Assembly: GCA_021821705.1 (NCBI GenBank)
Contig: JAKACE010000094.1
Coordinates: 1-7,023 of the forward strand
Direction: 5' to 3'
DNA: 7,023 nt
From: Actinomycetes bacterium
Lineage (GTDB): Bacteria > Actinomycetota > Acidimicrobiia > Acidimicrobiales > Palsa-688
In this document: positions 1 to 5,684 of the stretch, in pieces
How positions within the stretch are numbered: the first letter of the stretch is position 1
Layout of the letters: each line of letters starts with the position of its first letter
Made by a program: the position numbers and the translations under genes
The notes under the pieces: generated by a model
The model's input: only the letters and a program-made list of their open reading frames with translations
Told to the model about the DNA's origin: nothing
Database searches by the model: none

Positions 1-698
1 CCGTCGACGGACCAGGTATTGACGAAGGTGCCGATGTCCTGGGGGGAACGTGCCCGCTGGGTGTCGCGCTCGGCGATGTGGACACCCTTCACCCCGCAGG
101 CCTGCATGAGCCGGGCCCACGCATCGCGGGTCGCGGGCCGGTCGTGCGCGACGCCAGTGCGCTCGGCCACGTCGAGCAGGGCCTGCTTGACGAGCCAGGA
201 CACCATGCCGGGGTTGGCGCCGCAGGCCGAGACGGCCGTGGGCCCGCCCGGGACGGCCCGACGCTCGGCGAGCAGGCTCTGGCGCAGCGCGTAGTTGGTC
301 CTGGCGGCGAGCGGGGCCGAGGCGTCGTCGTAGAAGCCCGCCCAAGGCTCGACCACCGTGTCTATGTAGAGGCAGCCGAGCCGGCGGCACAGGGCCATGA
401 TCGCGACCGAGGAGGTGTCGACGGACAGGTTGACGCAGAACGCCCGCCGGCTGCCCTGGGCGAGCAGAGGCGTGAGCAGGTCCCTGTAGTTGGCCGCCGT
501 GAGCGCCGCCTCGACCGTGCGCACCCCGAGCTTTTGGAGAACGGGGTCGTCCTCGACCTCCGGGCCGAGCACGGTGATGTCGTCGGGCCCGACGTCGAAG
601 TGGCGTAGCACCAGCGGCAGCGTGCCGTGGGCGATAGAGCCCGAGCCGATCATGAGCACGGGCCCGTCGAACGGCCCGTACCTCGTGGAGCTGCTCAC
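1..698 (-). CDS. hss: Homospermidine synthase, C-terminus cut off by the window edge
   Basis: NAD-dependent enzyme of the saccharopine dehydrogenase-like family that condenses two putrescines to sym-homospermidine with release of ammonia. I translated this frame by hand because it runs off the left edge: 232 complete codons and no stop. The N-terminus has a Rossmann motif, GSGSIAHG (residues 18-25), after DGPVLMI. Family blocks follow: YIDTVVEPWAGFY, RTNYALR, GANPGMVSW, KGVHIAERDTQ and FVNTWSVD. W229 has the same number as the active-site tryptophan I recall from the Blastochloris viridis enzyme. The GTG start at 698 overlaps the stop of the decarboxylase gene as GTGA, and the N-terminus aligns with the known family start, so I prefer it over the internal ATG at codon 16. 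The upstream gene would supply putrescine. Roughly the last half of the protein lies outside the window. Confidence 0.92.
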   Translation of the reverse strand, partial: MSSSTRYGPFDGPVLMIGSGSIAHGTLPLVLRHFDVGPDDITVLGPEVEDDPVLQKLGVRTVEAALTAANYRDLLTPLLAQGSRRAFCVNLSVDTSSVAIMALCRRLGCLYIDTVVEPWAGFYDDASAPLAARTNYALRQSLLAERRAVPGGPTAVSACGANPGMVSWLVKQALLDVAERTGVAHDRPATRDAWARLMQACGVKGVHIAERDTQRARSPQDIGTFVNTWSVD

Positions 699-1906
699 GC
701 CGCCACGACCCGCTCGTCGTGGGAGGAGACGAAGAAGCAGCGCAGCGGCTCGAAGCCGTTGAACCAGACCGAGGAGTAGGACGACGTGTACGCACCCGTC
801 GACAGGAGCCTCACGCGGTCGCCGATCCGCAGGTCGAGCGGCAGCTGGTAACCAGCCTTCTCGTAGAGCACGTCGGCGCTGTCGCACGACGGCCCGGCCA
901 GCACGACCGGTCCCTGGTTGGCGCGGTCGCCCGGGGTACCCACCCGGTAGCGGATGGACTCGTCGAGCGTCTCGGTAAGACCGTTGAACATGCCTATGTC
1001 CAGGTAGACCCAGCGGGCTTCGTCGTTGTCCGGCCGGCGCGATATCAGCACGACCTCGGTCTCGATGACGCCCGCGTCCCCGACGAGGTAGCGACCCGGC
1101 TCGACCAGGACCTCGCCTGCGAAGCCACCGAGGTTGGTGGCCAGGGCGGCCCGTATGGCCGTCCCGTAGGAGGCGAGCGAGGGCACGGGGTCGACGTAGT
1201 GGGAGGGAAAGCCTCCCCCGAGGTTGATGCCGGTTGCCTCCAGGCCCTCGGAGCGCAGCTGGTCCAGCAGGGCGCCTACATCGGCCAGGGGCCGGTCCCA
1301 GGCCCGCACGTCGCGCTGCTGGGAGCCGACGTGGAACGAGACGCCGAACTCGAGACCGGCCCAGGCGGCGCGGCGCATGAGGGCGGACGCTTCGGCCAGG
1401 TCGCAGCCGAACTTGCGAGACAGCGGCCAGTCGGCCCCCGTGCCGTCGGTGGCGATACGCACGTAGACGGTGCTCCCCGGAGCCTGGCGGACGACCTTTT
1501 CCAGCTCGGCCTCGGCGTCGACGGTGAAGGTACGCACGCCGACCTCGTAGGCGAAGGCGACGTCGCGCTCCTTTTTGATCGTGTTGCCGTAAGCGAGGCG
1601 TTCCGGGTCGATCCCGATCCGCAGGCAGCGCTCGATCTCCCCCCTGCTGGCGACGTCGAAGCTGGAACCAAGCTGCTCCAGGGCGGTGAGCACCTCCTCC
1701 GCCGGGTTGGCCTTCACGGCGTAGAACACCTTTGCCGCAGGCAGGGCCTCGCGGAGCTGACGGTAGCGCACGGCCACCACGTCCAGGTCGAACACCAGGA
1801 ACGGCGTCGGCAGGTCAGTGTTGCCGTCGAGGAACCGGGTGATAGGGGTAGTGAGCCCACTTACCTCGTCCAGTCCCACGGCACCAATCGGTTGCATGTG
1901 GCTCAC
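695..1906 (-). CDS. Fold-III PLP-dependent ornithine/lysine decarboxylase
   Basis: Decarboxylase of the alanine racemase-fold family that includes eukaryotic-type ornithine decarboxylase and bacterial lysine/ornithine decarboxylases; 403 aa from this start, normal for the family. Numbering from this start: PLP lysine K65 in AVKANP, FDVASRGEI (83-91), DWPLSRKFGC (159-168), H192 in FHVGSQ, glycine loop GGGFP (230-234), EPGRY (269-273), cysteine motif GPSCDSAD (338-345, C341) that completes the active site across the dimer, and GAYT (371-374). I chose GTG at 1906 because AAAGG (1913-1917) lies 6 nt upstream; ATG at 1897 is the main alternative and ATG at 1972 is unlikely. Its coupling by GTGA to homospermidine synthase makes ornithine-to-putrescine the likely reaction. 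Lysine decarboxylation cannot be excluded from sequence alone, because specificity in this family depends on a short helix near the active site. Confidence 0.88.
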   Translation of the reverse strand: MSHMQPIGAVGLDEVSGLTTPITRFLDGNTDLPTPFLVFDLDVVAVRYRQLREALPAAKVFYAVKANPAEEVLTALEQLGSSFDVASRGEIERCLRIGIDPERLAYGNTIKKERDVAFAYEVGVRTFTVDAEAELEKVVRQAPGSTVYVRIATDGTGADWPLSRKFGCDLAEASALMRRAAWAGLEFGVSFHVGSQQRDVRAWDRPLADVGALLDQLRSEGLEATGINLGGGFPSHYVDPVPSLASYGTAIRAALATNLGGFAGEVLVEPGRYLVGDAGVIETEVVLISRRPDNDEARWVYLDIGMFNGLTETLDESIRYRVGTPGDRANQGPVVLAGPSCDSADVLYEKAGYQLPLDLRIGDRVRLLSTGAYTSSYSSVWFNGFEPLRCFFVSSHDERVVAA

Positions 1907-1912
1907 CCACCA

Positions 1913-1917
1913 CCTTT
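1913..1917 (-). promoter_or_regulatory. Ribosome binding site deciding the decarboxylase start
   Basis: On the minus strand GGAAAGG (1913-1919) precedes GTG at 1906 with a 6-nt gap after AAAGG. It sits 15 nt from the ATG at 1897, which is too far, so it supports the GTG start. A weaker GGTG just before the ATG keeps that start possible. Confidence 0.45.
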
Positions 1918-1973
1918 CCAAGTCCCGAGCGTTGCCCTGGCGCGCTCCAGCCACGCCACCCAAAGAACACATA

Positions 1974-1979
1974 AGGTTA
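1974..1979 (-). promoter_or_regulatory. Possible -10 element of the decarboxylase/hss operon
   Basis: The minus strand reads TAACCT, which fits the TANNNT pattern of actinobacterial housekeeping -10 elements, in the only AT-richer patch of the intergenic region. Transcription would start near 1967 and give a leader of about 60 nt before GTG 1906. No convincing -35 hexamer is visible at 16-18 bp upstream, so this is only a candidate. Confidence 0.25.
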
Positions 1980-2031
1980 GCGCAGCCCAGGCCGCGTCCT
2001 GGCAGCCCGCACTGGCGTCTTCGCCCCTGGA

Positions 2032-2054
2032 GGACCGGCCCGGCGGGCCGGTCC
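2032..2054 (-). terminator. GC hairpin after marP, probable terminator without a U tract
   Basis: Perfect inverted repeat: GGACCGGCCC (2032-2041), 3-nt loop, GGGCCGGTCC (2045-2054). It begins 3 bases beyond the marP stop on the minus strand and precedes the intergenic region before the decarboxylase. The hairpin is strong, but no run of U follows it, as is frequent among proposed actinobacterial terminators. A role in protecting the mRNA 3' end is an alternative. Confidence 0.6.
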
Positions 2055-2057
2055 GGC

Positions 2058-3248
2058 TCATCCGTTGACGCAGGCCTGCGTGCTGACGGCGTGCTGGTGC
2101 GGGGCGGCCAGCAGAGGCACCAGCTCGCTGGTGCTCAGGGCGTAGGCCGTCGTGGCCCGGTCGGGTGCGATGGCGAAGGCGATGCCCACGACGTCGCCGT
2201 GACGGTCGACCAGCGGGGCCCCCGAGTCGCCATAGGTGAGCCGGGCTGCCAGCACGAACACGTCGCGTGTCGTGGTCCTGGTGGCGTACAGGTCCTCGCC
2301 CCGGGCCGTGACCTCGTCGGCGATCGCCGCCGGCTGCACCGCCAGCGGGTCCTGGCCGTTGGGGTGGCCCAGCACGACCCCGGCCTGGCCGGAGCGCCCC
2401 GTGGCCAGTGGGAGCGCCGGCTCCCCCAGGCCCGGGACCGAAAGGAGGGCAAGGTCGACGTTGGGGTTGTAGAGCACGACCGAGGCCGGCTTGGGCAGCA
2501 TGCTGCCGGGGAGCAGGACCTGGGTCGAGCCGGCCGGTTCCCCGGCCACAACGTGGGCGTTGGTGACCACGAGATCGGGTGCGACAGTGAAACCGCTCCC
2601 CTCCTGCAGCCGCCCGCATGCTTGGCCCTCCACCTTCACGGTCGAGCCCTCGGCCCGGGCCAGCGCGGCACCGGCCAGGGGGCTGTGGGCCGGAGGCGCC
2701 CCGGTGTCCTGGCTGGGGCCGAACGAGGTGAACACCTGGGGGAAACCGTCCTGGCCCACCAGGCGCCGCAGCGCCTGGAGGGTGTTCGGTGGGTTGATGC
2801 CGGCCGAGGCCGTTGCCTGGCTGACCCAGCGGGCGATGGCCGAGCCGGTGGTCAGCTGCGACAGCGTGCCCGGCACGGCGGCCAGCGAGGGTGCCAGCAG
2901 CCAGACCGCCGCCAGGACACCGATGACGCCCAGCGCCGAACCGACGGCTCGGTCTGCGGTACGCACTCCCCCGAAGGGCAGCACCGAGTGCAGCCGCGCC
3001 CCGACCATGAGGCCGACGGCCTGGCCCAGGAACGCCCCGGCCAACAGCACCACTATCGCCAGGGCGATGCGCGGCACCGACCCCGACAGGTGCACCAGCC
3101 TGACGATGTCAGGCAGGAAGCGCACCGCCACGTAGAGCCCAGCGCCCAGCCCGAGCCAGGAGAACACCCGGGCCAGGAAGCCCATGCGCCAGCCGCCCAG
3201 GGCCGCCAAACCGGCGGCGACCAGGATCCCGATGTCGAAGGCGTTCAC
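2058..3248 (-). CDS. marP: MarP-like membrane serine protease (CvpA domain plus trypsin-like domain)
   Basis: Membrane-anchored serine protease; in Mycobacterium tuberculosis MarP (Rv3671c) is needed for acid resistance and acts in the periplasm on cell-wall hydrolase RipA. The protein is 396 aa, against about 397 for MarP. The N-terminal CvpA-type part has about four hydrophobic helices (approximately residues 4-20, 25-46, 58-83, 104-124), then a linker and a chymotrypsin-fold domain. The triad is H232 (TNAHVV), D265 (NVDLALL) and S342 (YGDSGAP). C211 and C393 flank the protease domain at the places of the redox-sensitive C214-C395 disulfide of MarP. The GTG start overlaps the trmI stop as GTGA, so the two are probably translationally coupled. 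It is the last gene of the right block. The substrate in this organism is unknown. Confidence 0.92.
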   Translation of the reverse strand: MNAFDIGILVAAGLAALGGWRMGFLARVFSWLGLGAGLYVAVRFLPDIVRLVHLSGSVPRIALAIVVLLAGAFLGQAVGLMVGARLHSVLPFGGVRTADRAVGSALGVIGVLAAVWLLAPSLAAVPGTLSQLTTGSAIARWVSQATASAGINPPNTLQALRRLVGQDGFPQVFTSFGPSQDTGAPPAHSPLAGAALARAEGSTVKVEGQACGRLQEGSGFTVAPDLVVTNAHVVAGEPAGSTQVLLPGSMLPKPASVVLYNPNVDLALLSVPGLGEPALPLATGRSGQAGVVLGHPNGQDPLAVQPAAIADEVTARGEDLYATRTTTRDVFVLAARLTYGDSGAPLVDRHGDVVGIAFAIAPDRATTAYALSTSELVPLLAAPHQHAVSTQACVNG

Positions 3249-4045
3249 GAGCCGAGCGAGAGCAGCCTCGCAGAGGTGAGGAAACCCGTGTGGCCCACCA
3301 TCCTGTGGTCAGGCCGCACCGACTGGCCGTCGATGTGCCACCCCCTCTGCATGACCTCGATCGTCTCTGCCAGAGCGAAGCCGGCGCCGTCGAGCGCCTC
3401 CCGAAGCGCCGTGACCTGGGGCACCGTCGGCAGATAGGACACGAGGATGCCCCCGGGCCGCAGGGCGGTCGCAGCGTGGCCGACCACTCTCCATGGCTCG
3501 GGCAGGTCGAGGACCACCCGGTCAAGGCCCTGGCGCCCTATGCCCTCGTAAACGTCGCGCACCTCGACGTGGTAGCGCTCCATGACGCTGGCGCCGAGGA
3601 AGCCCGTGACGTTGGCAACGGCCCGGTCGGCGAAGTCCTGGCGCAACTCGTAACCGGTCACGTCGGCGCCCGCCCTCAGCAGGGCCATGGACAACGCCCC
3701 TGAGCCGAGCCCGGATTCGAGCACCCGGGCATTGGGGAAGATGTCAGCCAGCATCAGGATCGGGCCGAGATCCTTCGGGTAGATGACCTGCGCGCCCCGC
3801 GGCATCTTGAGCACGACCTCGGCCAGCGTCGGGCGCACGGCGATGTAGCGCGACCCGCGGTTGGAGTGCACGGTCAGTCCTTCGTCGCGGCCGATGAGGT
3901 CGTCGTGGGCCACGAAGCCGGCGTGGGTGTGGAACTCGGCCCCGGCGACCAGGGACACCAGGTAGCGACGCCCCTTGGCGTCGAAGAGCAGTACCCGCTC
4001 CCCCGCCTCGAAGGGCCGGCTCGGCGCCATCGCCTGGATGCTCAC
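3245..4045 (-). CDS. trmI: tRNA (adenine-58-N1)-methyltransferase TrmI
   Basis: SAM-dependent methyltransferase that makes m1A at position 58 in the tRNA T-loop; it acts as a homotetramer in characterised bacterial homologues. The protein is 266 aa, normal for the family. The small N-terminal beta domain (about 1-70, including FEAGERVLLFDAKGRRYL) is followed by the Rossmann domain: YPKDLGPIL (89-97), SAM loop VLESGLGSG (108-116), E133 as the expected ribose-binding acid, D164, and catalytic DLPEPW (180-185). The open frame extends upstream to 4591, but that part is an antisense-free out-of-frame shadow of ttuA. The GTG at 4045 overlaps the ttuA stop as GTGA; ATG at 4030, five codons further in, is an alternative. 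Its position directly after ttuA is informative because in Thermus m1A58 promotes thiolation of position 54 in the same loop. Confidence 0.95.
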   Translation of the reverse strand: MSIQAMAPSRPFEAGERVLLFDAKGRRYLVSLVAGAEFHTHAGFVAHDDLIGRDEGLTVHSNRGSRYIAVRPTLAEVVLKMPRGAQVIYPKDLGPILMLADIFPNARVLESGLGSGALSMALLRAGADVTGYELRQDFADRAVANVTGFLGASVMERYHVEVRDVYEGIGRQGLDRVVLDLPEPWRVVGHAATALRPGGILVSYLPTVPQVTALREALDGAGFALAETIEVMQRGWHIDGQSVRPDHRMVGHTGFLTSARLLSLGS

Positions 4046-4977
4046 CGGGCCGACACCGGGATCCGCCGGCGCGGGTCGCCCCCGGCCCGCTCGACCAGCT
4101 TGCAGAACGCGCACACGGCCGCGCTCGTTGGCGCTGCGCAGCTCGGGCAGGGGTGCAGGCCTTCCCGCTCCTCCTGGCAGAGCTCGGCGCCGAGCGCCGA
4201 CCCCCTCTCGAGGAAGCCGTTGTAGAACGATGCCTTGGTCCCGGGCGAGCGCTCCTCGATGGCGTTGAGGGCGTCCTTGTATCCGAGGTGGCGGTTGCCC
4301 GCCGACATCGGGCACTCCTCGACCTGGTAGTCGATCCCTTTCAGGACGCAGTAGGCCGCCGTCTCCCTCTCGCCCAGTTTCACGAGCGGCTTGGCCTTGC
4401 GAGGGAAACCCTCGCCCCCGGGGAGCACCGGCCTCTGGCGGGCCAGGTAGGCGACGTCCCAGCGCAGCACGTTGCCGAGCAGGACCGCCGCCTCGTCGTC
4501 GAGGTTGTGCCCCGTCGCCACCACGTCGTAGCCGCCGTCCAGGGCGGCGCGGTCGAAGATGTGGCGCTTGGACAGGCCGCAGGCCGAGCACGGCACCCGG
4601 CGGTCGGCGGCCGCCCCGGCCTTCACGTCGTAGCCGAAGTCCGACGGAAGGTCGACTTCGACCAGGCGCGCCCCGCGGATGGCGGCGAAGGCCCTGGCGT
4701 ACTCACCCGAGGGCTGGCTGTAACCGGCGATGCCTAGCCCGATGTACAGGCCGTCGGCCTGGTAGCCCAGGTCGATAAGGATGTCCCAGAGCGCCAGTGA
4801 GTCCTTGCCGCCCGATACGGCCACCAGCACGTGCTCGTCGGCGGCCATCATTTGGTGCTCCTTCACCGCCCGCTGGACCTGGGAGCGGCAATGGCCGAGG
4901 AAACAGTCGGCACAGAACGCGGCGTTGTGACGGCGTACGTCCACTACCGCCGGACGGCGGCAAACCTTGCACTTCAC
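4042..4977 (-). CDS. ttuA: TtuA-like tRNA-54 2-thiolation enzyme
   Basis: ATP-pyrophosphatase-type tRNA thiolase of the TtuA/Ncs6 group; in Thermus, TtuA takes sulfur from the TtuB thiocarboxylate and converts ribothymidine-54 to 2-thioribothymidine. The protein is 311 aa. An N-terminal zinc ribbon (C3, C6, C22, C25) precedes the PP-loop SGGKDS (55-60), then CSACGLSKR with C130 and C133, GHNLDDEA (156-163), and EECP with C222. C130, C133 and C222 match, even in number, the [4Fe-4S] cluster cysteines I recall for Thermus TtuA. A second zinc ribbon lies at C277, C280, C289 and C292. The GTG start overlaps the stop of the upstream sulfur carrier (GTGA), with GAGG 8 nt before it. TilS lacks these ribbons, and pairing with a ubiquitin-like carrier argues against TtcA. 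I infer T54 as the target from similarity and context. Confidence 0.9.
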   Translation of the reverse strand: MKCKVCRRPAVVDVRRHNAAFCADCFLGHCRSQVQRAVKEHQMMAADEHVLVAVSGGKDSLALWDILIDLGYQADGLYIGLGIAGYSQPSGEYARAFAAIRGARLVEVDLPSDFGYDVKAGAAADRRVPCSACGLSKRHIFDRAALDGGYDVVATGHNLDDEAAVLLGNVLRWDVAYLARQRPVLPGGEGFPRKAKPLVKLGERETAAYCVLKGIDYQVEECPMSAGNRHLGYKDALNAIEERSPGTKASFYNGFLERGSALGAELCQEEREGLHPCPSCAAPTSAAVCAFCKLVERAGGDPRRRIPVSAR

Positions 4978-5210
4978 TTGGGGATCCTCACCGGGCCCGG
5001 CTCGGTCGCGCCACCCGACACGACCGGGCGGATTTCCACACTGGAGCCGTCGGCGATGATCGCATCACCCGTCACCAGGGTGCCGTCCACGATTACGAGG
5101 ACCGCCTCCCTTATGAGGCCGAGCTGTTGGAGCAGCGCCAGGGCACCGAGCGGTCCCGGCACCTCCAGCTCACGCTTTGGGTTCCGCAGCAGGACTTTCA
5201 CGCCGCCCAT
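4974..5210 (-). CDS. ttuB: TtuB/MoaD/ThiS-like sulfur carrier with a C-terminal tail past Gly-Gly
   Basis: Ubiquitin-fold sulfur carrier, 78 aa. Carriers of this group are adenylated at a C-terminal Gly-Gly by an E1-like enzyme and turned into a thiocarboxylate that donates sulfur. The beta-grasp pattern is readable: VKVLLRNPKRELEV (4-17), LGALALLQQLGL helix (21-32), VLVIVDGTLV (37-46), and SSVEIRPVVSGG (56-67). The layout resembles Thermus TtuB, which ends at Gly-Gly. Here 11 further residues follow (ATEPGPVRIPK, 68-78), so the Gly-Gly at 66-67 is buried unless trimmed. I translated this region by hand and saw no frame that would stop directly after the glycines. The start ATG overlaps the upstream gene by 41 bp and has a weak binding site; GTG at 5201 is an alternative. 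The overlap with ttuA makes that enzyme the likely acceptor, over molybdopterin or thiamin synthesis. Confidence 0.8.
   Translation of the reverse strand: MGGVKVLLRNPKRELEVPGPLGALALLQQLGLIREAVLVIVDGTLVTGDAIIADGSSVEIRPVVSGGATEPGPVRIPK
4986..4989 (-). promoter_or_regulatory. Ribosome binding site of ttuA inside the ttuB tail
   Basis: The minus strand has GAGG, 8 nt before the GTG start at 4977, inside the codons for the last residues of the TtuB-like protein. The same bases therefore encode part of the unusual C-terminal tail and serve initiation of ttuA. Confidence 0.5.
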
Positions 5211-5421
5211 TGTTGCCGCTGCGGGACCTGTGCGTGACGACGAGCTGGTGCCCGGGCTCCAGCTTCTCGGTGAAGACGACCTCGGGGCGGCGCCGGAGCA
5301 CCCTCAGCGCCAATCGCCCGGCGAGCGCGACGGCGCCCAGCACCAGCCAGGTCTGCTCGCCTCCGAGCAGGCCCCGCCGCAGCCCGCGCCGGATCAACAG
5401 GTCAAAGAGCCTCTTCAGCAC
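5170..5421 (-). CDS. Small single-pass membrane protein of unknown function
   Basis: I do not recognise this 83-aa protein. It has an Arg/Lys-rich N-terminus (KRLFDLLIRRGLRRG, about 3-17), one probable membrane helix (about 24-41, WLVLGAVALAGRLALRVL), then a short polar domain with EVVFTEKLEPGHQLVVTH and a hydrophilic tail. Two GTG codons stand in tandem at 5424 and 5421; I chose 5421 because GGAGG (5429-5433) lies 7 nt before it but only 4 nt before the first. Its end overlaps ttuB by 41 bp in another frame. The strong binding site and position between two genes of the same direction support it as real. No function can be assigned; the location next to the holin-family gene and the membrane helix suggest an envelope role. 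Confidence 0.62.
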   Translation of the reverse strand: MLKRLFDLLIRRGLRRGLLGGEQTWLVLGAVALAGRLALRVLRRRPEVVFTEKLEPGHQLVVTHRSRSGNNGRRESPAAEPKA

Positions 5422-5428
5422 CACGCCA

Positions 5429-5433
5429 CCTCC
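5429..5433 (-). promoter_or_regulatory. Strong Shine-Dalgarno GGAGG before tandem GTG codons
   Basis: The minus strand reads GGAGGTGGCGTGGTG. The distance from GGAGG is 4 nt to the first GTG and 7 nt to the second, which favours the second as the start of the small membrane protein. This is the best ribosome-binding site seen in the window. Confidence 0.6.
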
Positions 5434-5441
5434 GGGCCGGG

Positions 5442-5684
5442 CTAGCCCCGGCGGATCTCCACGATCGTCGAACGACGCCTCCCGCTACGCCTACCCAAAA
5501 GGAACGCCGCCACCAACACCAATGCCCCGCCGGCAATGGCGACGTAATTGACGACCGGTCGAGCCGCGTCGACCTGCTCGCGCACCCCCCCGGCCAGCTC
5601 GTCGGCCTTGCGCCGGATGTCCTCGGGCGTGATGCGGCCCCCGGGGCCGGTCCCGGTCGCCTTGGCCCCCGTGCGCGGGCTCAC
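5442..5684 (-). CDS. Small protein with one C-terminal membrane segment, unknown function
   Basis: An 80-aa protein that I cannot assign to a family with certainty. A Gly/Thr/Lys-rich N-terminus is followed by an amphipathic stretch (ITPEDIRRKADELAGGVREQV, about 18-38), a membrane helix (about 44-63, VVNYVAIAGGALVLVAAFLL) and a basic end (GRRSGRRRSTIVEIRRG). The layout resembles small DUF3618-type membrane proteins, but that is only a resemblance. An ORF exists from 5738, yet I prefer GTG at 5684 because it overlaps the stop of the holin-family gene as GTGA, and the extra 18 residues look like non-coding translation. The basic residues after the helix suggest the C-terminus is cytoplasmic. 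A partnership with the preceding holin-family protein is plausible from the coupling. Confidence 0.65.
   Translation of the reverse strand: MSPRTGAKATGTGPGGRITPEDIRRKADELAGGVREQVDAARPVVNYVAIAGGALVLVAAFLLGRRSGRRRSTIVEIRRG

Noticed and set aside
1907..1967. Polyamine-responsive leader or riboswitch before the decarboxylase
   Set aside because: Only a 4-bp stem (CTGG/CCAG) could be found in the leader of about 60 nt; this is too weak and resembles no known class.
719..2068. Plus-strand open frame of 449 codons opposite the decarboxylase
   Set aside because: It is antisense to a gene with full family motifs, its translation is rich in Arg/Gly/His/Val without recognisable blocks, and long antisense frames are expected at this GC content.
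1818..3437. Plus-strand open frame of 539 codons across marP, the intergenic hairpin and part of trmI
   Set aside because: It spans a terminator-like hairpin and two motif-rich minus-strand genes; the composition is shadow-like (RQ, GQ, HR runs) and no domain is visible.
4046..4591. N-terminal extension of the trmI frame up to 4591
   Set aside because: This part lies over ttuA in another frame and reads as Arg/Gly/Pro-rich shadow; TrmI homology begins just after the GTG at 4045.
4042..4977. Assignment of the thiolase as TilS or TtcA
   Set aside because: Two zinc ribbons, the C130/C133/C222 set and the adjacent ubiquitin-like carrier fit TtuA; TilS has no such ribbons and TtcA does not use a carrier of this kind.
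4974..5012. Frameshift or sequencing error as the cause of the carrier's tail
   Set aside because: In the two other frames no stop directly follows the Gly-Gly codons, and the observed frame ends neatly in the GTGA overlap with ttuA, so a real tail is more likely. It is not excluded without relatives.
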